64,000 nucleotides of DNA from Arthrobacter sp. OAP107 (GTDB lineage: Bacteria > Actinomycetota > Actinomycetes > Actinomycetales > Micrococcaceae): contig NZ_JBEPOK010000001.1 of NCBI RefSeq assembly GCF_040546765.1, positions 2,790,001 to 2,854,000 of the forward strand, in the 5' to 3' direction. Made by a program: the position numbers and the translations under genes. This document shows positions 33,930 to 42,934 of this stretch, in pieces (the first letter of the stretch is position 1; every line of letters starts with the position of its first letter). The notes beneath the pieces are model-generated. The model searched no databases. It saw only the letters and a list, made by a program, of their open reading frames with translations, and was not told where the DNA came from.

Positions 33930-34859
33930 ATGACGATCTCAACCGACGCTGCTGTCGCCAATACGCGGCAGCTCTTCAGGTCCCTGCTGTTTATCCCGGC
34001 GACCAAGGTTGGGTGGGTCAGCAGCGGTATCCGCGCCGGGGCAGACGCCCTTATTCTCGACCTAGAGGATGCTGTTGCTGAAGCAGATAAGCCTGTCGCG
34101 AGGGAGGCCCTGAAATCAATCCAGGCGGACGATCACGGTGACGTGCAGCTGCTGGCCCGGATGAATGAGATACATTCCGGCCATCTTCTCGAGGACATTC
34201 AGGCCATTGTCGCCTCCCGTTGCGCTGGTGTGGTGGTGCCGAAGGCGGAGAGTGTCGACGACCTGAAGATGCTGATAAACACGGTCAAACTCTTCGAGCA
34301 GCACTCGAACCGGGCCCGGCCGCTTGACGTCCACGTGATGCTGGAGAGTGCCGCAGGTATCCGCAAGGCCTTCGAATTGGGCAGCTGCGATGAGCGTGTC
34401 AAGAGCCTGATGACAGGCACGATACCGGACGGAGACGTTGCACGGTCGGTCGGCTTCACGCCGACGAGATCCGGTCTGGAGACTCTGTTCCTGCTTTCCT
34501 ACGTTCAGCTGGAAGGCCGGGCCGCCGGCTGCGCCACCTATGCCATGGTCTCGGCCTCGGTGCGCCATGGTGAGGACGAGATGCAAGAGAAGCTGCAGCA
34601 GGCAAGAAATATTGGATATGCCGGGGCGACGCTGATACATCCATCGCATGTGCTGGCCGCAAACACGACTTTCGGTCCCAGCAGTGAAGAGATCGAGAGG
34701 GCCGAACGGGTCCTCAAGGCTCTGGAACACGCGCATACAGAGCGCCGTGGTGCAGTCGCACTTGACGGCCAGATGATCGATACCGCACACGGCGTTACAG
34801 CCCGAGCCACGCTTGAACGTGCCTCGGAATACAGACTCACTGTCAGCCCCATTAACTAA
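33930..34859 (+). CDS. CitE-like CoA-ester lyase / HpcH-HpaI aldolase family
   Basis: A 309-aa TIM-barrel lyase: RSLLFIPATKVGW, ADALILDLEDAVAEADK (metal/CoA site), VVVPKAES, DVHVMLESAAGIRKA (metal-binding glutamate), TLIHPSHV. Instead of the usual FG-x-x-D segment it has GTIPDGDVARSVGF. Relatives cleave citramalyl-CoA, methylmalyl-CoA or malyl-CoA to acyl-CoA plus glyoxylate or pyruvate. ATG 33930 follows GGGAGCCCC. A CoA-transferase starts 20 bp after it, then a transporter, so the unit looks like uptake, CoA activation and cleavage of a hydroxy-dicarboxylate. Confidence 0.88.
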   Translation: MTISTDAAVANTRQLFRSLLFIPATKVGWVSSGIRAGADALILDLEDAVAEADKPVAREALKSIQADDHGDVQLLARMNEIHSGHLLEDIQAIVASRCAGVVVPKAESVDDLKMLINTVKLFEQHSNRARPLDVHVMLESAAGIRKAFELGSCDERVKSLMTGTIPDGDVARSVGFTPTRSGLETLFLLSYVQLEGRAAGCATYAMVSASVRHGEDEMQEKLQQARNIGYAGATLIHPSHVLAANTTFGPSSEEIERAERVLKALEHAHTERRGAVALDGQMIDTAHGVTARATLERASEYRLTVSPIN

Positions 34860-34879
34860 AGACTACGAGAAGAGAAGCA

Positions 34880-36067
34880 ATGTCCTCATTAGAAGGAATC
34901 CGGGTACTTGAATTCGGCCACGTGATTGCAGGGCCCTTCGCAGCAAGCCTGCTGGGCGATCACGGTGCCGAGGTTATAAAGATTGAGCGCCCAAACCAGG
35001 GCGACAGCCTCCGGAAGATGGGCCCACAAAACGCGCGCGGGCTCTGGTTCGAGGTCAGCGCACGGAACAAGAAGAGCGTGGAAGTCGACCTGGGTAGCCC
35101 CGAAGGCGCGGCCTTTGCCCGCGAGCTGGTCGAAAGCGCGGACGTAGTGATTGAAAACTACCGCCCCGGAGTCATGGAACAGTTCGGCCTGGGCTGGGAT
35201 GACGTCCATGCCATCAATCCCAGAGCGGTGATGCTCCGAATCTCCGGATTCGGCCAGACCGGTCCCTACAGTGCCCGTCCAGGCTTCGGCAAAATCAGTG
35301 AAGCCTTCAGCGGTGCCACGAACCTCACCGGCTACACTGACGGCCCGCCGGTCCACCCGGGCTACTCCCACGGAGACCTGGTCACCGGTGTTTTCGGCGC
35401 ATTTGGCGTGATGCTCGCTCTCCACGAGCGGAACACATCCGGACTGGGACAGATGATCGACCTGCCCCTCTATGAAGGCCTGTTCAGGATGATCGATTGG
35501 CAGGTGCCCTTCCTTGACGTTCTAGGAATAGATTCCACCCGCGCAGGGGCATCATTTCCCTTTGCTGGCGGCTTCATCACAGAAATTCTGCCCACCATCG
35601 ACGGCAAGTTCGTGGTCGTATCCGCGGCAACCGGAAAACACGTCGGCAACGTCGTGGACTTCCTGCAGGAAGGCGGGCACCTGGAAGTCAAGGGTGAGGA
35701 CGACATCCCTGTCTCAGTGATCAAGGACGCCCTCGGCGCCTGGCTCGGAACACAAAACTCCGACGAAGCAGTCGCAAGCCTCAAATCCGTCGGCGTGATC
35801 GCGGAAAAGGTCAGCAAACCCAGCGACATCACCAAAGACCCCCACATCGCCGCCCGCCACAACCTCGTCCCCGTTGAGAGCGAAGAATACGGAAAATTCA
35901 CCGTACCCGCCCCCGTACCCCGCCTCTCGCGAACTCCCGGGCAAGTCCGCTCACTCGGCCCAAAACTCGGAGCACACAACCAACTCCTCAACGCACCCGC
36001 CACCAAAAACAACGTTAGTCAGGGTTCCTCGCCCGCTTTGTCGGTAGCCAGTGTGGAGGCGGGCTGA
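34880..36067 (+). CDS. CaiB/BaiF family III CoA-transferase
   Basis: A 395-aa class III CoA-transferase with LEGIRVLEFGHVIAGPFAAS, AEVIKIERPNQGDS, NKKSVEVDLGSPEG, IENYRPGVMEQFGLG, ISGFGQTGPY. The catalytic aspartate is usually ahead of the glycine-rich loop, but here the segment reads ARPGFGKISEAFSGATNLTG, with glycine-phenylalanine-glycine where many members have the Asp, so activity needs checking. ATG 34880 follows GAGAAGAGAAGCA. It is 20 bp after the CitE lyase. A 16-bp direct repeat (GGAGGCGGGCTGAAGT at 36055-36070 and 36078-36093) spans its stop. Confidence 0.9.
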   Translation: MSSLEGIRVLEFGHVIAGPFAASLLGDHGAEVIKIERPNQGDSLRKMGPQNARGLWFEVSARNKKSVEVDLGSPEGAAFARELVESADVVIENYRPGVMEQFGLGWDDVHAINPRAVMLRISGFGQTGPYSARPGFGKISEAFSGATNLTGYTDGPPVHPGYSHGDLVTGVFGAFGVMLALHERNTSGLGQMIDLPLYEGLFRMIDWQVPFLDVLGIDSTRAGASFPFAGGFITEILPTIDGKFVVVSAATGKHVGNVVDFLQEGGHLEVKGEDDIPVSVIKDALGAWLGTQNSDEAVASLKSVGVIAEKVSKPSDITKDPHIAARHNLVPVESEEYGKFTVPAPVPRLSRTPGQVRSLGPKLGAHNQLLNAPATKNNVSQGSSPALSVASVEAG

Positions 36068-36184
36068 AGTGCTTGCGGGAGGCGGGCTGAAGTAATGCCT
36101 GGTGGTCCGGCTGGGTTTCGGCCTGCGGATTTTTCAACAAAATAATTTTGGACTCAACATCAGTTCTCAAAGGAGAGATACCAA

Positions 36185-37519
36185 ATGGCCGGGACCACAG
36201 AGAAGAGCAGTCTTCAATCGCCACGCCTTGGTGAGAAGCAAGGCGCTAAGGGTTTACCAAGAAATGTCTTGGTTGCCGGGTCCATTGGAACTTTTGTCGA
36301 GTACTTCGACTTGGTGACATTTGGGGCATTAGCCTCAGTCATGGCTTCCGTCTTTTTCCCGACCTCCAATGAAGCCGCTGGAATTCTTCAGACTTTCGCG
36401 GTCTTTGCGCTGGCGTTCCTAGCACGGCCATTAGGTGGGCTGCTCTGGGGTCCTATCGGTGATCGGATTGGTCGCAAACGAACCTTGGCGGCGATCATCA
36501 TCGTCATGACCGTGTCCACGGTCCTGACCGGCATACTTCCGAGCTTTGCCACGGCCGGCATCTGGGCGCCTGTCATGCTAGCCCTGCTCCGATTGGTTCA
36601 AGGAATCTCAGCCGGCGGTGAATTTCCCGGTGCGGCCCTGTTCATCGGCGAGTATTCCCAAAATAACCGCAGGGCATTCCTAACTAGCTTCCTATCGATC
36701 GCGGTCATGAGTGCACAGTTGGTGGCTTTGCTGGTAGCGACGCTACTGGTGTCGACGCTATCCGCTGAAGCAATGCAGAGCTGGGGCTGGAGAATCCCGT
36801 TCCTCGTCGCTTTACCTATGGGCGCAATCGGGCTTTACATCCGAGGCCGACTCGAAGAAACGCCTGTCTTCGATAATATCGAGCATGAAGGCGCCAAGAG
36901 CCGGAGCCCTCTCAAAGCCGTTGTCAGCAATACCGCCGGTTGGAGGATGATGGGCCGCGCCACCTTGTTCAACCTGCCCGTCCAGGTCCCGGGTTTCCTC
37001 CTCATGACGTTCATGCCATCGTATTTGACGAAGTCGGCGGGGCTCTCTAGCGGAGGGGCGCTAGTTTGCATCTCCATCGCCGTCGTCGTCATGATCATCG
37101 TCCAACCAGTTGCTGGCCTCGCCTCGGACCGTTTCGGGCGGCGTCCAATGCTGTTCGCCTGCGCAACCGTAACCCTCGTATCAGCGTACCCGGCCTTTGC
37201 CTTGATCCAGATGGGTGGCTACGTTCTTCCTACACTGGGTCTAATCCTCATTGCCATCGTGCATGGGCTGGGGACCGGGACCCAGGTAGCTCCGGTCCTC
37301 GAGTCCTTCCCGACCCGAATCCGCTACACGGGTTTTGCGCTTTCGATGGGTCTTATCGTGTCCGTTATTGCTGGGCCAACGCCCTACATTGCACAGTGGC
37401 TCGTCAGTACGACCGGAAATGTCTATTCGCCCGCCTGGCTCCTGATGGCGGTAGTCCTACCTTCCGCCATTGGGGCCTTCTTCGTACAAGAAACCAGCAA
37501 TCGACCCCTGCCGGAATGA
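36185..37519 (+). CDS. MHS-family metabolite:H+ symporter (MFS)
   Basis: A 444-aa transporter with 12 helices. GTFVEYFDLVTFG is the E-x-F-D signature of helix 1, GPIGDRIGRKRTL the loop 2-3 motif, and RLVQGISAGGEFPGAALF helix 4. KgtP/CitA/proline-betaine importers share these features. ATG 36185 follows GGAGAGATACCAA. Its place after the CitE/CoA-transferase pair suggests it imports their acid substrate. The enolase-superfamily gene follows 231 bp later. Confidence 0.9.
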   Translation: MAGTTEKSSLQSPRLGEKQGAKGLPRNVLVAGSIGTFVEYFDLVTFGALASVMASVFFPTSNEAAGILQTFAVFALAFLARPLGGLLWGPIGDRIGRKRTLAAIIIVMTVSTVLTGILPSFATAGIWAPVMLALLRLVQGISAGGEFPGAALFIGEYSQNNRRAFLTSFLSIAVMSAQLVALLVATLLVSTLSAEAMQSWGWRIPFLVALPMGAIGLYIRGRLEETPVFDNIEHEGAKSRSPLKAVVSNTAGWRMMGRATLFNLPVQVPGFLLMTFMPSYLTKSAGLSSGGALVCISIAVVVMIIVQPVAGLASDRFGRRPMLFACATVTLVSAYPAFALIQMGGYVLPTLGLILIAIVHGLGTGTQVAPVLESFPTRIRYTGFALSMGLIVSVIAGPTPYIAQWLVSTTGNVYSPAWLLMAVVLPSAIGAFFVQETSNRPLPE

Positions 37520-37750
37520 CGATTCGAAGTGGGCGCTAGTTTTCCGGCAATGCAATTGGGACTGGGTTAGCAATGCCCATCGACGTTATTGCGTAAACCA
37601 CTGAGAAGCCCATTGCTTCGGTTCCATAGGGCCTAACGGCCGACGTCCAATCCGAGATCTTATCCACTCTCACGCGCCTAGCATGCAGCCTTAGCCAGGA
37701 ACCTCGTAAGACCACGGGGAACTGGGTTGGCAAACCCCAGGAGACATCAC

Positions 37751-38854
37751 TTGAAGATCACATCCATCGAGGCCGTTCCATTCACGATCCCTTACCACCA
37801 TCCGATTGTCGCTGCGTCAGGAGTCCTGAACAGCGCCGAACATGTCTTGGTGCGTGTCCACACTGACGAGGGCCTGGTCGGCATCGGTGAAGCCTCGTCC
37901 CGCTCCTTTGTCTACGGTGAGTCCCAGACGTCGATCGTGGCGGCCATCCAGCAGTGGCTGGAACCCGCACTGCTCGGTGCCGACCCGCTGGCCGTCGAGG
38001 ATCTCTACGAGAAGACGTCGTGGCTTATCGCGAACAACACTACTCGGGGCGCCATTGACGTCGCCCTCCACGACTTGCGCGGAAAGGTGACGGGGATGCC
38101 CTCGTGGCGGCTCCTGGGCGGGGTAAGTACTCCTATCCGCGTGACCCGGATCCTGACCATGGGGGAAGCAGAGGAGGCGGCAGACGAGGCCCGGCGGGCC
38201 GTGGCCGAGAGCGGAATCAGCTCTTTCAAGGTGAAAGTCGGCACCGGCTTGCGCAGCGATGTCGCCCGCATTGCAGCAGTCCGTGAGGCGGTCGGAGACC
38301 AAGCTACGATCTACGTTGACGCCAACCATGGCTGGCGCGCCGAAGAAGCGATCCGAGCCCTGACTGCCATGGCCGACTACGGCCTGGACCTCGTAGAAGA
38401 GCCGAGCCCGGCCGAGGACATGATCGGACGACAACGCCTGGCACAGCACGTCCCCGTCACGGTCATGGCCGACGAGAGTGCACCCACCGTCGCTGACGCC
38501 GCACGGGAGCTAACCTCTGGCTCGGCACGGGCGCTTAGCATCAAGACCACCCGAACAGGGTTTACAGAGTCCGCCCGGCTGGTGGCTGTGGCTGGCGCGC
38601 TAGGTGCTCGAACGCTGCTAGGCACCCAGGCCGACAGCATGGTCGGGACAGCAGCCTCGCTCGCGTTCGGATCCGCGTTTCGGCAAGTGGCCTGCGAACC
38701 CGGGGAACTCGATTACTTCAACGTTTTCACGGACCACCTTGTAACTGACCAGCTCGTGGTCAAGGAGGGCGTTCTTATTCCATCGGAGCTCCCCGGAATT
38801 GGAGTCGGAATCGATGAAGATAAGCTCAGGCACTACCGGATCGACAACCGGTAA
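37751..38854 (+). CDS. Enolase-superfamily enzyme, muconate-cycloisomerase/dipeptide-epimerase subgroup
   Basis: A 367-aa protein with capping domain and TIM barrel. SSFKVKVG supplies the K-x-K bases, YVDANHGW, LVEEPSP and MADES the three metal ligands, and SIKTTRTG the opposing lysine. Two lysine bases mark the muconate-lactonising subgroup rather than mandelate racemase. Reactions in this group include cycloisomerisation, syn-elimination and racemisation. TTG 37751 is chosen because AGGAG stands 8 bases upstream. It lies after the MHS transporter and before a SnoaL-like gene. Confidence 0.87.
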   Translation: MKITSIEAVPFTIPYHHPIVAASGVLNSAEHVLVRVHTDEGLVGIGEASSRSFVYGESQTSIVAAIQQWLEPALLGADPLAVEDLYEKTSWLIANNTTRGAIDVALHDLRGKVTGMPSWRLLGGVSTPIRVTRILTMGEAEEAADEARRAVAESGISSFKVKVGTGLRSDVARIAAVREAVGDQATIYVDANHGWRAEEAIRALTAMADYGLDLVEEPSPAEDMIGRQRLAQHVPVTVMADESAPTVADAARELTSGSARALSIKTTRTGFTESARLVAVAGALGARTLLGTQADSMVGTAASLAFGSAFRQVACEPGELDYFNVFTDHLVTDQLVVKEGVLIPSELPGIGVGIDEDKLRHYRIDNR

Positions 38855-39039
38855 TCCTGATCAGAGGGGACCAACAACACGACAGTGATGTCTCTGTTGC
38901 CTCCCCCTCGCCACGAGGGTGGCTCACCGGTGCATGGACTCCGGCTCTTGCGATGACACGAGACCACCGCCACGTCGGTACCTTCCCTGCCCCCGAGGCG
39001 AAAAGTTCGAAAACTACGTTCGCGAGTAATGCGCCCGAA

Positions 39040-39063
39040 GGGGAACTTCATGTGAAGCTCCCC
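39040..39063 (+). promoter_or_regulatory. Hairpin in the leader of the SnoaL-like gene
   Basis: GGGGAACTTCA-TG-TGAAGCTCCCC pairs over 11 bp with one G-U, ending 33 bases before the next ATG. There is no T-run. It may terminate the enolase-gene transcript weakly or influence translation of the next gene. The 38855-39039 stretch shows nothing else. Confidence 0.4.
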
Positions 39064-39095
39064 GGTAGTCCCTAGCCGAAAGATGGAGGAAAAAC

Positions 39096-39488
39096 ATGGT
39101 TGCCGCAAGGATCGACGCAGAGGCCGTCGTCGTTCAAAGGCTCGAGGACCAACGCTACAGTGCGGTCCTTGCAGGCGACGTCGACACCTTCGAAAGACTA
39201 TGCCACCCGGAGCTCATATATACGCATTCGGGAGGCAACAGGGATTCCCTGACAGCCTATACGGACAAGCTGCGGACGGGCGCCGTCCGGTACCACCGAA
39301 TAGACCACAGAAGCGAAAACATCACAATCATTGGGAACACAGCGCTAGTCAGTGTCCAAATGAACGCTGACTTAACCGTCAACGGCACTTCCATGACAAT
39401 GCATAACAGTGCCCTGGCCGTGTGGGTGCGCGAAGAGGGTTCCTGGAAGTTCGTGGCCTACCAGGCCACACCCCAGCTGCACGTTTGA
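39096..39488 (+). CDS. SnoaL/DUF4440-like NTF2-fold protein
   Basis: A 130-aa protein with the pattern of DUF4440-type NTF2 folds: RYSAVLAGDVDTFERLCHPE, YTHSGGNRDSLTAY, YHRIDHRSENITIIGNTALV, AVWVREEGSWKFVAYQATPQ. Such proteins bind small molecules in a cone-shaped pocket, and some are isomerases or dehydratases. ATG 39096 follows GGAGGAAAAAC. It is the last gene of the 33.9-39.5 kb unit and may act on its product or substrate. Confidence 0.8.
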   Translation: MVAARIDAEAVVVQRLEDQRYSAVLAGDVDTFERLCHPELIYTHSGGNRDSLTAYTDKLRTGAVRYHRIDHRSENITIIGNTALVSVQMNADLTVNGTSMTMHNSALAVWVREEGSWKFVAYQATPQLHV

Positions 39489-39637
39489 AAGTAAGCGCGG
39501 GCACCAGTCCTATTTCGCCGCTTGGAACCCTCAATGCCCCGGTGGCCGCATGGGACCCGTGTTGGCGCTGTTCCAACCGAATAGGGAAAGATAATGACAC
39601 TGAAACCGGTTTTCCGGTTTGTCCGTAAGGGCGGCGT

Positions 39638-40375
39638 TTAGGCCGAAGCCAGCCCTCCGCCGGCGTTCGTCTGCGCGGTATACGTCGGCTCGTTGTCCGC
39701 TTCGGCTGCCGCGACGCGCGCATCGAAGTGGGCGGCCAGCAGTTCACCCGAATGGACGATGTGCTGGTGCATAGCCACCCGCGTTGCCGCCGGGTCTTTC
39801 GCCTTCATGCCCTTGAGCAGTTCGGCGTGGTCGTCCATGGTTGCCCGCGGCCAGCCCGGAATGGATGAGTAGAACTGCCTCGGGACGTACCGAGTAACCA
39901 GGCCCAGCAACCAGATAATTTTGCGAGAATCGGCGAGCAGGTTTATCTCGCGGTGGAAGGCATGGTTCTTCTCTTCCAGCCGTTCATGATCGTTCCGGGC
40001 GGCAGCGGCAATCAGCTCGTGGTGCAGTGCCTCGAGCTCAGCCACGTCTCGTTCGGTCGCATTGGCGGCCGCGCGGGCGGCGAGCTCGCCGCCGATGAGG
40101 GCCTGGACCTGGAAAAGGTCCCGTATGTCTTCGCCCGTGAGCGGACCCACGACGAATCCGCGCCGCGGCACCAGTTGGAGAAAGCCCTCCACGCGCAAAG
40201 CTTGCAGGGCCTCGCGTGCCGGCGTCGTGGAGATGCCCAGTTCCTCGCCAATGGTCTCGGGACGAACTAGTGTCCCGGGCCTTAGTTCACCGGACATAAT
40301 GAGACCCCGGATATGGGCCGTCGCTTTCTCGCTCAGTTGCGGGCGTGCGTTGCTGCGTTGACTTCGGCTGGTCAT
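39638..40375 (-). CDS. GntR-family (FCD) transcriptional regulator
   Basis: A 245-aa protein with an N-terminal winged helix (IRGLIMSGELRPGTLVRPE, LGISTTPAREALQALRVEGF, PRRGFVV) and an all-helical FCD effector domain from about 95 whose metal-binding pattern can be traced (HHELIAAAARNDHERLEEKNHAFH, MDDHAELL, AMHQHIVHSGELL). FCD members usually sense organic acids. ATG 40375 is used; a GTG 33 bases further out is possible. It is convergent with the SnoaL-like gene and may control the CitE/CoA-transferase unit. Confidence 0.88.
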   Translation of the reverse strand: MTSRSQRSNARPQLSEKATAHIRGLIMSGELRPGTLVRPETIGEELGISTTPAREALQALRVEGFLQLVPRRGFVVGPLTGEDIRDLFQVQALIGGELAARAAANATERDVAELEALHHELIAAAARNDHERLEEKNHAFHREINLLADSRKIIWLLGLVTRYVPRQFYSSIPGWPRATMDDHAELLKGMKAKDPAATRVAMHQHIVHSGELLAAHFDARVAAAEADNEPTYTAQTNAGGGLASA

Positions 40376-40634
40376 GGTCTGCGCACTCTTTCTGATCAAT
40401 TTCCCCACCTAACATACGGCATCAGCCACGGCTGACCTGCTGTGCAGGACTGACGTTGCAAATGCGCGAGGGCGCCAGCGGCATCCTACTGCGAGGTTGG
40501 AACAACCTGCACGCGGCCCGGCCGCGATTCCGCGTATCGCGGTTGGGTCCGACATCTGCGGCCAGGCGGAGAAGTCGAGCGCGAAAGTACGCTTCGGCGC
40601 AACTGAGGTCGATTACTTACACCTACGGGCCGTA

Positions 40635-41059
40635 TTAGATGGCGGCGTCGTTCAGTGCGGGCGGCGGGCGTAAAAGTCCCGGTACGGGGCCCTTGGCGTG
40701 ATCATGGCCCGGTTCAATAACCCGGTTGTCTTGGTCGACATGGACCGCCCTTGGTTCGTAAGCACTCACGTCCCCGGCCGTCACCTGGGTATACGTCATC
40801 AGAATGACGATGTCGTTTTCATGCACCAAGTATGCTGCCGCACCGTTGATGCGGATGACGTCCGAGCCACGCTCGCCGGCGATGGTGTATGTCTCAAGGC
40901 GTGCGCCGTTGGTCATATCCACGATGGTCACCAGCTCCCCCGGAAGGATGCCAGCTGCATCGAGGAGGTCCAGGTCAACGGTGACAGAACCAACGTAGTG
41001 CATGTCCGCGTGGGTGACAGTAGCCCGATTTATTTGGATTTGAACATTGTTCGATTCAT
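40635..41059 (-). pseudogene. panD: Aspartate 1-decarboxylase, frameshifted in the N-terminus
   Basis: The frame HYVGSVTVDLDLLDAAGIL, LETYTIAGERGSDVIRINGAAA, DIVILMTYTQV is unmistakably PanD, whose G-S bond self-cleaves to make the pyruvoyl enzyme for beta-alanine synthesis. The normal 24-residue beta chain is encoded upstream from ATG 41059 (MNRTMFKSK, ribosome site GGAG), but in another frame that hits TAA. Inserting one A into the AAATAAA run restores INRATVTHADMHYVGS. So one base is missing, or misread, in an A-rich run. Starting at Met 41003 would leave only four residues before the cleavage site. No panB or panC is nearby. Confidence 0.85.
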
Positions 41060-41179
41060 GGTGAGCTCCAAGTACTCCTGTCTAGCAGCCAAGCCACCAC
41101 TAAGCATCCTGCATGACGCTGTCGCCTTGCAGGACCCGATGGGACCGGGCCCTGCAGTGTGCCTTCTCAACTGAGGATT

Positions 41180-41410
41180 TTAGTGGTCGTTTGGGGATGG
41201 ACGTGGCGGCAGGAAATGCGTGAAAACCTGGTACCCGTCACGGCGAGAAATCATCTGCCTCGAAAAGTTGCCTTCCGCAGAAATCCACAGAAGAGAACTG
41301 TCCGGCATGACGGCCTCCACTGTCCCTTCCCGGATGAATTTCCCGCCTCTCCAAATCTCTACGCGCTGGCCGAGAGTCCGTTGCCAATTTGGTTGGAGCT
41401 GAATATCCAC
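41180..41410 (-). CDS. Conserved-style small protein, 76 aa
   Basis: GTG 41410 follows TTAGGAGTAAACG, an excellent ribosome site. The product (MDIQLQPNWQRTLGQRVEIW..., TVEAVMPDSSLLWISAEGN) is mostly beta and resembles a small Sm- or SH3-like barrel with a polar C-terminus. There is no signal peptide. I have the impression that similar short proteins occur in Arthrobacter, but no function is known to me. It lies between panD and the acyl-CoA dehydrogenase on the same strand. Confidence 0.65.
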   Translation of the reverse strand: MDIQLQPNWQRTLGQRVEIWRGGKFIREGTVEAVMPDSSLLWISAEGNFSRQMISRRDGYQVFTHFLPPRPSPNDH

Positions 41411-41536
41411 CGTTTACTCCTAATTAGATGCAGTCGAGTTTGGACAGCAAAACCGGATCACGTGTATGCCTGAGCGTCATAAAGCGATTGGTACCTCGCG
41501 CAAGAGGGCGGGAGGACCAGACACACTGCACACGCC

Positions 41537-42712
41537 TTAGTAGGAGCGGGGCAATCCCAGCACCTTGGTGGCAACAAAGCTTTTAATCATGTTGTTGTTC
41601 ACTGGCGCCACCTGGAACATGCGCGTCTCGCGGAACTTTCGTTCGACGTCGTACTCGTCTACGAAGCCGTAGCCGCCATGGGCGTCAAGGCACGCATTGG
41701 CTGCCGCCCAACTCGCCTCCGATGCCAAGTGCTTGGCCATGTTTGCCTCCGCGCCACAGGGCTCTCCGGCGTCAAAAAGGCGTGCTGCTTCGTACCTCAT
41801 CATGTCCGCGGCCCGGACCTTCATGTAGGCGTCGGTGATAGGAAACTGAACCCCCTGGTTGGCGCCGATCTTTCTGCCGAACACCTCGCGAGTGTTGGCA
41901 TACTGTACGCCGCGCTGTGTGAACCAGTAGCCATCACCGATAGCCTCCGAGGCCAGCAGAATCCGTTCCGCATTCCAGCCATCAATGACGTAGCGAAAGC
42001 CGTTTCCGACCTCTCCAATTACGGCCGACGCGGGGACGCGCATGCCCTGGTAGAAGATCTGGTTGGTCGCATAGTTAAACATGGTGCGGACCTTGACCAC
42101 CTTGAGCGTGTCCGGCTCCTCCGCCCGGACCTGGCGCAAATCCACCAGGAACAGAGTCAGGCCGTGGGTCTTGTCAGTGCCCTTGCCTTCCGGCTTCGCG
42201 GACGTCCGGGCCAGGACGAAAGCGAGATCGGATTCGTCGATCCGACTGGTCCAGCTCTTGTGCCCAGTGATGATGAAGTCGTCGCCGTCGCGCACAGCCG
42301 CGGTTTCGATGCTGGTAGTGTCCGAGCCGGCCTTGTCCTCGGTGATGGAGAAGGCCTGCAGCCGCAGCGCGCCCGCGGCGATTTGGGGCAGGTACTCCTG
42401 CTTCTGGGCATCGCTGCCGTGGCGCAGCAGGGCACCCATCGTGTACATCTGCGCGTGGCAGGCCGCTGAATGGCCGCCGGACTTATTTATCTCCTCCATG
42501 ATGACGCTGGCCTCGGTCAGGCCGAGGCCGAGGCCGCCGTACTCGGTGGGGATCAGCGCCGAGAGCAGGCCCGCTTCGGTCAGGGTGTCCACGAATTCCT
42601 GTGGATAGCGGCGGTTGCGGTCCGTCTCTCGCCAATACTCGTCGGGAAATGCCGCGCACAGGAGGCGCGTCTTCTCGCGCAGTTGTTCGAGGTCGGCGGG
42701 CAGAGTGGGCAT
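41537..42712 (-). CDS. Acyl-CoA dehydrogenase
   Basis: A 391-aa flavoprotein: an N-terminal helical domain, FSITEDKAGSDTTSI (FAD/substrate beta region), TGHKSWTSRIDESDLAFVLART, EVFGRKIGANQGVQFPITDAYM, and DAHGGYGFVDEYDVERKFRETRM near the C-terminus. It desaturates an acyl-CoA at alpha-beta using ETF as acceptor. ATG 42712 has AAGGAGTCCTG directly upstream; the longer frame to 42817 is unsupported. It is divergent from MaoC and CitE genes across a palindrome, so the trio probably forms one pathway, like the FadE19-MaoC-CitE block Rv2500c-Rv2498c of M. tuberculosis (known). Confidence 0.9.
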   Translation of the reverse strand: MPTLPADLEQLREKTRLLCAAFPDEYWRETDRNRRYPQEFVDTLTEAGLLSALIPTEYGGLGLGLTEASVIMEEINKSGGHSAACHAQMYTMGALLRHGSDAQKQEYLPQIAAGALRLQAFSITEDKAGSDTTSIETAAVRDGDDFIITGHKSWTSRIDESDLAFVLARTSAKPEGKGTDKTHGLTLFLVDLRQVRAEEPDTLKVVKVRTMFNYATNQIFYQGMRVPASAVIGEVGNGFRYVIDGWNAERILLASEAIGDGYWFTQRGVQYANTREVFGRKIGANQGVQFPITDAYMKVRAADMMRYEAARLFDAGEPCGAEANMAKHLASEASWAAANACLDAHGGYGFVDEYDVERKFRETRMFQVAPVNNNMIKSFVATKVLGLPRSY

Positions 42713-42770
42713 CAGGACTCCTTCGGATAAGTGGAGGCGGCCCCTGGCCACCGTCTGGGAACTGACCTTA

Positions 42771-42880
42771 CTCAATATATTGAGGCATGGCAAGGAGATG
42801 AGTCGGGCTTCATCCATGCTTCAAACCCTTGACATCGCGGCGAACAAGCGGCAAAACTGTGGTGACCAACAAATATATTG
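42771..42880. promoter_or_regulatory. Palindromic operator and half-repeat in the acd-maoC intergenic region
   Basis: CTCAATATATTGAG (42771-42784) is a perfect 14-bp palindrome. A second AATATATTG (42872-42880) repeats its core about 99 bp away, close to the MaoC start. Two related sites between divergent genes suggest one regulator controlling both. No regulator gene is adjacent, and the GntR gene at 39638 is the nearest candidate. Confidence 0.6.
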
Positions 42881-42934
42881 GGAGCCCGGACGGCCACGCC
42901 GTCGCGGAGACAGCGGAAGCAAGGAGATCGATCC

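Noticed and set aside
38855..39095. Riboswitch before the SnoaL-like gene
   Set aside because: One hairpin is visible but no conserved aptamer pattern that I recognise.
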